This document shows, one piece after another, positions 47,191-55,882 of a stretch of DNA of 64,000 nucleotides. The position numbers were made by a program, and so were the translations under genes. The stretch covers positions 1,984,001-2,048,000 of the forward strand of contig NZ_CP069159.1 of assembly GCF_016811995.1 (NCBI RefSeq). Direction: 5' to 3'. A model generated the notes under the pieces. It saw only the letters and a program-made list of their open reading frames with translations. It was not told where the DNA came from and made no database searches. The first letter of the stretch is position 1, and each line of letters begins with the position of its first letter. This DNA is from Citrobacter sp. R56 (lineage in GTDB: Bacteria; Pseudomonadota; Gammaproteobacteria; Enterobacterales; Enterobacteriaceae).

Positions 47191-50100
47191 GAGCCTCTCC
47201 ATGGTTTTGATGGGAGATCAAATAGTTTCTGAAGCTTAGTTACTGTGGGTTCTGATACATCAAACAAGAAGTGCTCTCCCTTATCTTTCCCGCTAAACAC
47301 ATTAATATGAGCACCACTTCTCTCATCAAATTCAATTCTAAATCCGGTTTTCCCATCAAGAGTGGTCATACCAACAGGTTGTCCCTTTGTAGAACCAAAT
47401 TTGCCTGTATTAACTCTTTCTGCCACAAATCCACGTTCTTCAAGCCATTTTAGTGCTCTATTTCTAGCTTGCTCGTATGAATTTATCGTGCCTGTGCTAC
47501 AGGGGGTGAGGCCAAGCGGATCAATATAAGATAACGGATTCGGCGCATACTGGTAAAGATTCCACCCGCCGTTTAACCCTATCGGATCCTGAACAATAAA
47601 CCGTCCGACCTGCGGGTCGTAGTAGCGGAACAGATTATAGTGAAGTCCGGTTTCGCTGTCAGCATACTGCCCGGCGTAGCGCAGGGGCTGATGGGAGAGG
47701 GCGGTGTGCTGCAACGCGCCGGTGAAGCCTGCCGTCTGATGCCGTACTTCGCCAAAACTGCCGTAATGACCACTCCAGCGCACGTTTCCACGTACGTCGG
47801 TGACTTCCAGCGGTGCGCCGTTCAGGTCAGTGCTGAACCAGTAAATCTCCCCACGTCTGTCGTCGCGCAGATGGTCGATTCGGGCCAGCGGGCTCCAGAC
47901 TTCGTTAGGGTCATAAAGGTATGTACTGCACTGTCCGCCTTCGTGCTGCTCCTGCAACAGGCGGTATCCCTGCCAGAGGAAGCGGGTTTCGGTGGTGCCG
48001 TGGGCGGTAGCGACCTGTTTTCGCGTGCGCCTGCCGAGGGCATCATACTGATAATGCGCCTGAAAACGTCCCTCCGGACCGGTTCCCTGCGCCGATATCA
48101 GGCGGTTCTCGGCATCCCAGGCATAGTGCTGTTCATACAGACCGCTGCGGCGGCGGACCAGGTTGCCCCAGGCGTCGTACTGCATAAACAGGTTTTGCCA
48201 GTGCTGCAGCCGGTTATCGGTGACCGGCGCGTCGTCGTCACTGGCGGCGAGGTTGTCTGCGGCGTCATAACGAAAATGCGCACTGCTGTGCCCCTGTCGG
48301 GCCTCGTAGTGTTTCAGCAGGCGACCTTCGGCATCGTAGCCGTAATTCACTTCGCCACGCAGGCTGTCGCTGACGCCAGAAAGCTCGCCACGGGCGGTAT
48401 AGCGATAAAGACGCCCGAGTACCGCCTGTTCTGGCAGGGTGACATCGGCGTTTATTTCACTGCGCTGCCCGGTACGTCTGCCGAGGCTGTCATACCGGCG
48501 GAGCTGATTGCGTGCGCCCTGAGTACGGTGCGTTTCGCGGTGCAGACGGTCACGGGTGAATTCGGTGACCAGTTGCTGGCCAAAACGGATGGCGCTGACG
48601 TGGCCGGAGCCATAGTGCAGCCAGGAAATCGGCTGCTCACCGGGCAATGTCAGGGACGTCAGATTATTCAGCGCATCCCACTCGTAGCCAACCTCTCCAT
48701 TCACCCCGGATTCGCTTAACATGCGTCCGGCAGCATCACGGATCAGGGCAATTTCATCGTTTTCGATACCCAGCGCGACACCTTCGGCCGTGGGGGTGCG
48801 CAGGATACGGGTGAGTTGACCGCTCAGATCGCGGAAATAACGGTATTCCGCATGGCGGTGGCTGCGCCCGGTCATCAGACCGCTGTCGTCATAACTGAAC
48901 TGCTGTAAACGCCGGGCGATGCCCCTGTCGGCGGCAGGTCTGCCGTTTTCCTGGAGGGCGCAGAGAAAACCCCGGGCATCCCATTCCATCTGGCGGGATG
49001 TATCATCCGGGCGCGTTTCACTGAGCGGACGACCCACGGCGTCATAGGTAAACCGGTATTCACCGCCGTTGCCATTCTCCAGCCTCAGCAGGTTGCCGCG
49101 CGGGTCGTAGCGCCAGCGACGGGTGCGACCGATACGATCGGTGAGGCTGATCGGCAGGCCAAGCACGTCGTACATCCAACTGACTTCGCTTTCCAGCGGG
49201 TCACGCCAGGCGGCGAGTTGCCCGCGTTCGTTCCACAGCAGCGATTCACGGCTGCCGTCCGGGTGAATCACTGCGCTGAGTAGCCCGGCGTCGTTCCATT
49301 CGCGACGCGTGATATTGCCTGCTGCATCCTCACTGGCAACCAGTTGCCCGAAGCGGTCATAGCTAAAACAGGTGACGCTGCCGGAGCAGTCGGTGCGTTG
49401 TGTCAGCAGTCCCTGGTTGTTCCACACCAGTAGCACCACGCCGCCAGCGGCATCCGTGATGCTGTCCGGCAGTATTTCGTCTTCAGCAGGGTAGTGATAC
49501 GTGGTTTTGTTGCCGGAAACATCGTCTTCCGACAACAGGCGACCCTTCAGGTCATAAATGTTCTGTGATGACGTTCCATCCGGGTAAACCGTGCGGGTGA
49601 TACGGTCCGTCAGGCGGTACCAGTAATATTCGGTACGACGGCCAGCCGGGTCCGTCTCCTGCGTCATCCGGCCATATTTGTCCCATAAACTACGACGGAT
49701 GGCACCGCCGGGCAGGACAACATCGCAGAGCTCGCCGTCGCGGTAGATAAACGCCGTCGTGCGGCCGTCAAAATCCGTAAAACGCGCGACATTGTCATCG
49801 TCGTCAATCAGCCAGTGCGCCAGTGCGCCGTCATCACGGATGGCACGGCGGGTGCCGTTGTCAAAATCGTATTCGAACGTTAGCCGTTCGCCCCCGTTGT
49901 GCCGGAACGCGACCACGCGCGGCAGACCGTCAATTTCCTGCCAGCGGTATTCACTCAGCAGCCCGTTCGCATCCTCGTGGGCGCTCATCAGACCATCCCG
50001 CCAGTGGAAACGTCTGCGCACGCTACCGCCCCGGCCCGTTACTGAAACGAGCTGGCGCTGTTCATCATACGCATAGCTGACCAGACAGATTGTATCATCC

Positions 50101-51329
50101 AGCCAGACACTGGCGAGGCGCTCATTATCATAGCGGCAGACCACTCGCTGTCCGGCGCTGTCGGTCAGCGCATGCAGGGTGTGATTGTCGTTCCATTCAA
50201 ACAGAATATCATTGCCGCAGGGGTCAGACAGTCGTTGTAACAGGGAAGGCGACGCTTCGCCCAGCGGGGCATAGTGCCAGCGCTCGCCGCTGATGTCATA
50301 CACCGACCAACTGTTATCAGGGTGATGCTCCAGCCAGCATTTTTCGTCTGCGCAGTATGTCCGCAAGCCTTTCGGCACCCTCGGGAAGGAGACGTAATCC
50401 CCGGAAGGCGCGCGCCAGACCAGACCATCCTGATAGCGTTCCAGTCTGGTTTCCCAGAACAGGCTCCACCCCCGGCCAAGAACGCTGTCGCCAGGGTTAC
50501 CGCTACGCCAGTAACGCTGCCAGCGTACGGGCAAGCGGGAAGGGAGGATGAAATCCAGCTCGTCATCGCCGCTAAGAAACTTCTGCCCGCTGACCATATC
50601 CACCGGACGGGCAACGATCCCTGCGGCCGCCACGCCGGTCATCAACGTGCCTGCACGACAGGCAATACGGCTAAGTTTGTTAATACCGGGAATTTTGTCA
50701 AGCAGCTTAGCCAGCGCCCCCACTTTACCCGCAGCGCCACCCCAGCCCCCGAACAATCCGGTAAACAGTAGGGTAAGATCTGAGGCTTTATATACCCATT
50801 CCGGGACTTCGGACTGGATAGGCAGCGTCTGTTTCGGGCTACCCCCAATGCGGACATTGTCCGAACCGGCCATGATCTTTGCGTCACAGGTGGTGCGATC
50901 CCCCAGACGGGACGCAGGCAGACCATTGATAGAGACCCGCGAGGAGCCTTCCGCCATTTGTTGAGAACCGTCGTCAGAGCATGCCACCATGCTGTTGGTG
51001 GCAAGTGCGGCGGGTTTACTGTTGATAAAAACGTCAGGCGAACCGGCGGTGATGACGCCTTTTTTCGTCATGCTGGATGCCCCGGCATCCGCAATGCTGT
51101 CTCTTGCGGCAGTTGCCAGTTCACTGGTGAGATAACCGACCGCAAGGCTGGCGCCGATGAGCAGCACGCCTACGCCAATACAGGATGCCCCAAGGCCAGC
51201 AATAAACATCGCACCCGCCGCGATCCCCCCCACGGCAGCGATCAGGCCGCCAACGACGGTTCCGGCAATCATCCCGGCCAGCGCGCCGGAGTGTCCAATA
51301 TCATCACCCGCGCGAGCAGCTTCAAACAT
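47187..51329 (-). CDS. PAAR-containing Rhs effector with polymorphic C-terminal toxin
   Basis: The product has 1380 residues. A prePAAR motif AARAGDDIGHSG (4-15) and hydrophobic segments (16-66) precede a PAAR-like domain (about 85-165). The Rhs core with many YD repeats (YDAEGRL, YDALGRR, RYDPRGNL) runs from about 250 to 1276 and closes with YYDPQVGRFIVQDPIGLNGG...YIDPLGL. The last 104 residues (from 47501 down) are the variable toxin: AT-rich, with RSGAHINVF and GEHFLFD histidines. I cannot name its activity; a nuclease is plausible. PAAR and the chaperone upstream indicate delivery by type VI secretion. Confidence 0.9.
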   Translation of the reverse strand: MFEAARAGDDIGHSGALAGMIAGTVVGGLIAAVGGIAAGAMFIAGLGASCIGVGVLLIGASLAVGYLTSELATAARDSIADAGASSMTKKGVITAGSPDVFINSKPAALATNSMVACSDDGSQQMAEGSSRVSINGLPASRLGDRTTCDAKIMAGSDNVRIGGSPKQTLPIQSEVPEWVYKASDLTLLFTGLFGGWGGAAGKVGALAKLLDKIPGINKLSRIACRAGTLMTGVAAAGIVARPVDMVSGQKFLSGDDELDFILPSRLPVRWQRYWRSGNPGDSVLGRGWSLFWETRLERYQDGLVWRAPSGDYVSFPRVPKGLRTYCADEKCWLEHHPDNSWSVYDISGERWHYAPLGEASPSLLQRLSDPCGNDILFEWNDNHTLHALTDSAGQRVVCRYDNERLASVWLDDTICLVSYAYDEQRQLVSVTGRGGSVRRRFHWRDGLMSAHEDANGLLSEYRWQEIDGLPRVVAFRHNGGERLTFEYDFDNGTRRAIRDDGALAHWLIDDDDNVARFTDFDGRTTAFIYRDGELCDVVLPGGAIRRSLWDKYGRMTQETDPAGRRTEYYWYRLTDRITRTVYPDGTSSQNIYDLKGRLLSEDDVSGNKTTYHYPAEDEILPDSITDAAGGVVLLVWNNQGLLTQRTDCSGSVTCFSYDRFGQLVASEDAAGNITRREWNDAGLLSAVIHPDGSRESLLWNERGQLAAWRDPLESEVSWMYDVLGLPISLTDRIGRTRRWRYDPRGNLLRLENGNGGEYRFTYDAVGRPLSETRPDDTSRQMEWDARGFLCALQENGRPAADRGIARRLQQFSYDDSGLMTGRSHRHAEYRYFRDLSGQLTRILRTPTAEGVALGIENDEIALIRDAAGRMLSESGVNGEVGYEWDALNNLTSLTLPGEQPISWLHYGSGHVSAIRFGQQLVTEFTRDRLHRETHRTQGARNQLRRYDSLGRRTGQRSEINADVTLPEQAVLGRLYRYTARGELSGVSDSLRGEVNYGYDAEGRLLKHYEARQGHSSAHFRYDAADNLAASDDDAPVTDNRLQHWQNLFMQYDAWGNLVRRRSGLYEQHYAWDAENRLISAQGTGPEGRFQAHYQYDALGRRTRKQVATAHGTTETRFLWQGYRLLQEQHEGGQCSTYLYDPNEVWSPLARIDHLRDDRRGEIYWFSTDLNGAPLEVTDVRGNVRWSGHYGSFGEVRHQTAGFTGALQHTALSHQPLRYAGQYADSETGLHYNLFRYYDPQVGRFIVQDPIGLNGGWNLYQYAPNPLSYIDPLGLTPCSTGTINSYEQARNRALKWLEERGFVAERVNTGKFGSTKGQPVGMTTLDGKTGFRIEFDERSGAHINVFSGKDKGEHFLFDVSEPTVTKLQKLFDLPSKPWRGS

Positions 51330-51346
51330 AACAATAATCCTTATCG

Positions 51347-51784
51347 TTAAGCGTGGAGGCGAAAACTCCCGAGCAATGAAAGAAACAGATCGCCGTCGCG
51401 GTCTGTCAGCGTTGTGGCGGAGGTCATGGTAAAGACCAGAATATGTGCATCATGCGTGTTAAACACCGCCTGCTGTTGCCAGATACGTTTCCCATCGCGC
51501 AGGTAACTGGCGTGCACATTTTCGCCCTGTAAAAGGTTATCGCCCAGCACGACAGCATGGCGTTCGCTCTGTTTCCAGCCTTTAAGATGTTTTTCCATCA
51601 GTACCAGTTGACGGTTGATGTAAGCCGAAAGATTTTCACCGGCGTTCAGCGTGTCGCGGGAAATATTGAACGCCGGGACGTCAGCGCCAGGCTGAGTGAA
51701 AATATTGACTGAGCGGTCCTGATAACCTTCAGGAAGCGTGACCTGTCCTTCATTAAACAGGCTGGATTGCGAATGTTCTGACAT
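51347..51784 (-). CDS. DUF1795 (EagR-type) chaperone for the Rhs effector
   Basis: The product has 145 residues from the ATG at 51784. The frame opens one TTG earlier. The pattern NEGQVTLPEGYQDRSVNIF ... LVLMEKHLKGW ... DGDLFLSLLGSF matches the DcrB/DUF1795 family, whose EagR/EagT members bind the prePAAR membrane segments of type VI effectors and load them on VgrG. It lies 17 bp upstream of rhs on the same strand, so chaperone-effector-immunity is one operon. No VgrG is in the window. Confidence 0.85.
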   Translation of the reverse strand: MSEHSQSSLFNEGQVTLPEGYQDRSVNIFTQPGADVPAFNISRDTLNAGENLSAYINRQLVLMEKHLKGWKQSERHAVVLGDNLLQGENVHASYLRDGKRIWQQQAVFNTHDAHILVFTMTSATTLTDRDGDLFLSLLGSFRLHA

Positions 51785-52016
51785 CAAGCGGGTCCTACCA
51801 CATTTTGCAGAATTGTTAATACTGTCACAGGAGTGTGATACAGGCTACTACAACATATAGTAGCTTCCGCCAAAATCAGACACTTCTTAGTGATGTGCGT
51901 ATCTCTATGTTTAATAAATATTTTATGAAATGCGTCGATACGAAAACTGATGAGAATAAGCGCTGCCGGTAGACTCACCGGTGTTTCCCTCATTCATTGG
52001 CTTAAGTGAACGGTGT

Positions 52017-52107
52017 TAACGCAATAGCGTGGGTTTTATGATGTTTTCTGGTCTTCATGAGATGCAATAAAACCTCACAAGGCAGCAAGAACTCTTTAAA
52101 CGTTGAA
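52017..52107 (+). repeat. Decayed copy of the ychF 3'-flank (repeat A)
   Basis: Aligns without gaps to 63000-63090 at an offset of 10983. Shared words include ACGCAAT, CAATAAAACCTCA and the end AACGTTGAA/GACGTTGAA. Roughly three quarters of positions agree by eye. It marks the left limit of the sinH-sinI-ratA block. Confidence 0.75.
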
Positions 52108-52523
52108 TGATGAGTTATCATTTAAATTGCTTATTTAATATAACGAATTCTTACTCACTCTCACAAAATGATAACCTGGGAACCAGGGGATTCACCATAT
52201 TGATCGAAAGCGGGTTATGAAATCCGACCATCGCTAATTACACTCTACCCATCGCACAAATTAAAATCTGTAGAGACTATCGTTACCAAACCAAAATGGT
52301 TTACACCATGCTGATACTGAAAAGTTGCAAGAACGTTGTATTTAAGATTTTAGTAGTCCAAAAATAGACAAATTAATACTGAAACATGTAACGGCTATCA
52401 GATATAATCGTCTTAAAGTATATAATATTAAAAATAGCCATATTAAATTTTATTTTGTCATGTGGGTATAGTTTTATCTGAGTGGGGATTCTTTATAAAA
52501 ATAATGTCATGGTAGGTTCTGGA
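52108..52523 (+). promoter_or_regulatory. AT-rich region upstream of the inverse-autotransporter operon
   Basis: About 400 bp with no gene. It holds TATAAT at 52403-52408, with CTGAAA 18 bases before it, and a second TATAAT near 52420. Strong AT bias over 52300-52470 suggests H-NS silencing, as is common for acquired adhesins. Promoter choice is tentative. Confidence 0.4.
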
Positions 52524-54734
52524 ATGTATCGTATTATGTTGTTCCTTTTCTTCATGGTTATAATACCCAGAACATTATTAGCCGCGAATCAATCTATTGA
52601 AAATCCACTTCCTTCTAAAGGAAAGAACGGTTCTACCGCAACAGCGGACCTGCCAGATTTAGGCAGTGATGCGGCACAGAAAGCAGAAAAAGAAAAGAAC
52701 GGTGACTCTTTTACAGAGCAATCAGAAAGTTATGTGACGAATTCGGCCGCTCAGGGGTTTGAAAACCTGACGCCGGAGGCGCTGGAATCACAGGCTAAAA
52801 GTTATTTACAAAATAAAATTACCTCCTCAACACAATCCTATATCGAAGGGCTGATGTCGCCTTACGGCACTGTGCGCACTAATTTGTCTGTTGATCAGGA
52901 GGGTTCTCTGGAAGGCAGTTCTCTGGACTACTTCATTCCCTGGTTTGACGATCAGCAGACGGTCCTGTTCAGCCAGTTTTCTACCCAGCGTAAAGAAGAT
53001 CGTACTATCAGTAATGCGGGATTAGGTATCCGCCATAATATTGGGCGCTGGATGCTCGGCGGCAATACTTTTTATGATTACGATTTTACCCGCAATCATC
53101 GTCGCCTGGGACTTGGCGTCGAATCCTGGACCGATTTCCTGCGATTCTCTGGCAACTATTATCATCCGCTCTCCGGCTGGAAAAATTCGCAGGATTTAGA
53201 TTTTTATGAAGAGCGCCCGGCCCGTGGCTGGGATGTACGCATGGAGACATGGCTGCCGTTTTACCCACAGGTCGGCGGTAAGCTGGTCTATGAACACTAT
53301 TACGGTGATGAGGTGGCGCTGTTTGGTGAAGATAACCTGGAGCGTAACCCGCAGGCCGTCACGCTCGGGCTGAATTATACCCCTGTACCGTTGCTCACGT
53401 TCAGTACGGATTATAAAGCCGGGACGGGCGATAACACGGATGTGAACGTGACAGCCACGCTAAATTATCAGTTTGGCACACCGCTTAAGGCACAGCTCGA
53501 TCCGGAAAATGTCAAAATCCAGCATTCACTGGAAGGCAGTCGCCATGATTTTGTCGACCGCAATAACTTTATCGTTCTCGAATATCGCGAAAAAGATCCG
53601 CTGGACGTTTCGCTGTTTCTGAAAGCCGACACAACCAATGAACATCCGGAATGCGTGATCAGCGATACGCCGGAAGCGGGCGTGGGCCTGGAAAAATGTA
53701 AGTGGACGATCAATGCACTGGTGAGTCATCACTACAAAATAGCGACGGCCTCATGGCAGGCAAAGAATAATGCGAACCGTACGCTGGTCATGCCCGTAGT
53801 TAAAGCGAACACGCTGACGGAGGGTAATAACAACAGCTGGAATCTGGTATTGCCCACATGGGAAGACGCGGCAACGGATGCTGAACGTCTTGCGTTGAAT
53901 ACATGGAAAGTCAGGATCACGCTGGTGGATGAAGAAGGTAATCAGCAGAACTCAGGCATCGTGGAGTTGACGGTACAGCAGCACCGCAAAATTGAACTGG
54001 TTGTCGATAACCTCGCGGGTGCCGATCTCAGCCAGCATCAACACGAGGCCAGTGCGCAGGCGGACGGCGTCGACGGCGTCGTGATGGCACTGCTGCTGAC
54101 AGATGCTTATGGCGATGATAGCGACAGCAAAGGTGACAAACTGGTGGATGACACCATGGTGCCTGAGCTGTACGACAGCAATGACAAAAAGGTCACGCTC
54201 TCGACCAAACCCTGCACGAACGTAACACCCTGTGTGTTTATCGCCAACCGCGATAAACAGGCCGGGACCCTCACGCTCTCCAGTACGCAGCCGGGCACTT
54301 TTCGCTGGAAGGCGAAAACGGATGCCTACGATGACAGTAATTATGTGGACATCACTTTCCTGGGCCAAAACATCAACGGTGTTAATGCCGCTATTTACCA
54401 GACTCATGTCGGTAACCCGGTGAATTTAATTGGAAATAAGAATGGGAACCTGCCGTTGAACAGCGCATACCGATTTATGTTATGGCGCGATAAAAACAGG
54501 GATGGGGTGTTCCAGATGTCGGAGCAGCTCAGCGCTGAGGAGATGGCGCAGTACGACTACAAATGGGAATTTACGGGTAAAAGCATCAGCGGGGATTCGG
54601 GGGCGCAGACCAATACCGAAAACCAGGATTTGGTGCTTCCGGTGACGAACCGTGAAGCGAAGCAAAAATTTGGCGCCAGCGAAAAAAGCGGCGTTCAGGG
54701 GTATGGGATACGTGTCACGTATCACAAAAAGTAA
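52524..54734 (+). CDS. sinH: SinH-like inverse autotransporter (intimin/invasin family)
   Basis: The product has 736 residues from the ATG at 52524 (AGG seven bases upstream). In-frame GTG 52482 and ATG 52509 are alternatives. A signal peptide ends RTLLA. After an acidic linker comes the 12-strand barrel region (about 90-330): SLDYFIPWFDDQQTVLFSQF, GLGIRHNIGRWMLGGNTFYD, GVESWTDFLRFSGNYYHPLSGW and ARGWDVRMETWLPFYPQVGG. Extracellular beta-sandwich domains follow. Length and order with the next two genes match Salmonella SinH from the CS54 island. The last about 105 residues recur in the next gene. Expected in the outer membrane as an adhesin or exporter. Confidence 0.85.
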   Translation: MYRIMLFLFFMVIIPRTLLAANQSIENPLPSKGKNGSTATADLPDLGSDAAQKAEKEKNGDSFTEQSESYVTNSAAQGFENLTPEALESQAKSYLQNKITSSTQSYIEGLMSPYGTVRTNLSVDQEGSLEGSSLDYFIPWFDDQQTVLFSQFSTQRKEDRTISNAGLGIRHNIGRWMLGGNTFYDYDFTRNHRRLGLGVESWTDFLRFSGNYYHPLSGWKNSQDLDFYEERPARGWDVRMETWLPFYPQVGGKLVYEHYYGDEVALFGEDNLERNPQAVTLGLNYTPVPLLTFSTDYKAGTGDNTDVNVTATLNYQFGTPLKAQLDPENVKIQHSLEGSRHDFVDRNNFIVLEYREKDPLDVSLFLKADTTNEHPECVISDTPEAGVGLEKCKWTINALVSHHYKIATASWQAKNNANRTLVMPVVKANTLTEGNNNSWNLVLPTWEDAATDAERLALNTWKVRITLVDEEGNQQNSGIVELTVQQHRKIELVVDNLAGADLSQHQHEASAQADGVDGVVMALLLTDAYGDDSDSKGDKLVDDTMVPELYDSNDKKVTLSTKPCTNVTPCVFIANRDKQAGTLTLSSTQPGTFRWKAKTDAYDDSNYVDITFLGQNINGVNAAIYQTHVGNPVNLIGNKNGNLPLNSAYRFMLWRDKNRDGVFQMSEQLSAEEMAQYDYKWEFTGKSISGDSGAQTNTENQDLVLPVTNREAKQKFGASEKSGVQGYGIRVTYHKK

Positions 54735-54797
54735 AGGACTATTGGCGTGATGGTTAACAAGGGCCAGTCGCTGATATTCGAAACAAGAGGAATATTA

Positions 54798-55775
54798 ATG
54801 AAACAAGTCACAACACAGCGTCTGACCAAAATGGCTTTAGCGTTAACCATCGCCGGATATTGCTCCGTACCTGCCGCTCTGGCAGCGGATAAAGTAAGTA
54901 AAGTGGGCACTCTAAAAGAGGGTTCTGGCTGGTTGACGAGTGGCAACACGGGCAGCATTGTCGGTACGGCACCTAAAATTAAACTGCCGAGCGCGGCAGA
55001 GACCGATGACGGCCTGCACGTTAAAGTGGAAATTGATCGCTCGGGTCGTACGGGCGGTACAACGGCGACGACGGATGGCGAGAAGCAGCTTCATGTCGGC
55101 GATAAGTTAACCGTCTCCTGGGAGATTAACGATACCGAAGGCGATACGGATGCTACGGGGTTAACTAAAAAGAGCATCAAGTGGATGTGTTATAAAGATC
55201 AGAGCAAAAAGGATGGCCGGACCCTTCAGGGCAACGGCACGAATGGCTCAGACTCGTATACCATCGTCGCCGCAGACGAGAACTGCTATATCGGGTTGCA
55301 GATTACCCCGGCAACGGAGACCGGCGATCCCCGCACGGGCGTGCTGGTGGATATGGCCGATTTGTCCACCGCAGCTGGCGGCGGTAGCGACAGTGATGAT
55401 ATTCCGGAAGGGCCGGTAGTGGATGATGATCTGCAGGTGACGATTTATGACGCCGCCGATACCACGGTTAACCTGCTCAAGAACACCACCGTTCCACTGC
55501 ATACCGGTCATACCTATAAGGTCAAACTGTGGCGTGATACCAACGGCAACGGCACCTACGATTCCGGTACGGATACCGATGTCACCAGCTACTATGACTA
55601 TATGTGGGTGTTTACCGGTACGAGCGCAACGGCAAATACGTCCGGTGATTCCAGCGTACAGAACCAGGATCTGGTGCTCCCGGCAACCAATACTGCCGCA
55701 ACCGGTGTTCTCTCCGGCGCGGGCGTGGATGGCGTTCAGGGCAATACGCTGGCCATCAAATACAAACGTAAATAG
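54798..55775 (+). CDS. sinI: SinI-like secreted protein sharing the SinH C-terminal domain
   Basis: The product has 325 residues from the ATG at 54798 with AGAGGA upstream. A longer frame starts at 54747. A signal peptide ends VPAALA. The mature protein has an Ig-like domain (DGEKQLHVGDKLTVSWEIND), a Gly/Ser/Asp linker, and a C-terminal domain (HTYKVKLWRDTNGNGTYDSG, QNQDLVLPATN, GVQGNTLAIKYKRK) that matches the SinH C-terminus (YRFMLWRDKNRDGVF, ENQDLVLPVTN, GVQGYGIRVTYHKK). It lacks a barrel or lipobox. By analogy to ZirT-ZirS in Salmonella, it may use the upstream barrel for export or bind to it; this is inference. Confidence 0.75.
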   Translation: MKQVTTQRLTKMALALTIAGYCSVPAALAADKVSKVGTLKEGSGWLTSGNTGSIVGTAPKIKLPSAAETDDGLHVKVEIDRSGRTGGTTATTDGEKQLHVGDKLTVSWEINDTEGDTDATGLTKKSIKWMCYKDQSKKDGRTLQGNGTNGSDSYTIVAADENCYIGLQITPATETGDPRTGVLVDMADLSTAAGGGSDSDDIPEGPVVDDDLQVTIYDAADTTVNLLKNTTVPLHTGHTYKVKLWRDTNGNGTYDSGTDTDVTSYYDYMWVFTGTSATANTSGDSSVQNQDLVLPATNTAATGVLSGAGVDGVQGNTLAIKYKRK

Positions 55776-55788
55776 TATTTTATCTCTG

Positions 55789-55818
55789 ATGCCATTCTCC
55801 ACGGGGAATGGCATTTTT
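55789..55818 (+). terminator. Terminator/attenuator between sinI-like and ratA-like genes
   Basis: Perfect 9-bp stem ATGCCATTC / GAATGGCAT with an 8-base loop, then TTTT. It should reduce read-through into the giant downstream gene. Confidence 0.8.
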
Positions 55819-55882
55819 GCAGATGCATTTTTTGTTGAGTACACCACTGAACAAACAGAACGAAGCCAGTCAGGACTGATTT

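Noticed and set aside
47640..51350. Long plus-strand frames opposite the Rhs gene
   Set aside because: They are shadows of the GC-rich Rhs repeats; the minus-strand Rhs protein explains the region.
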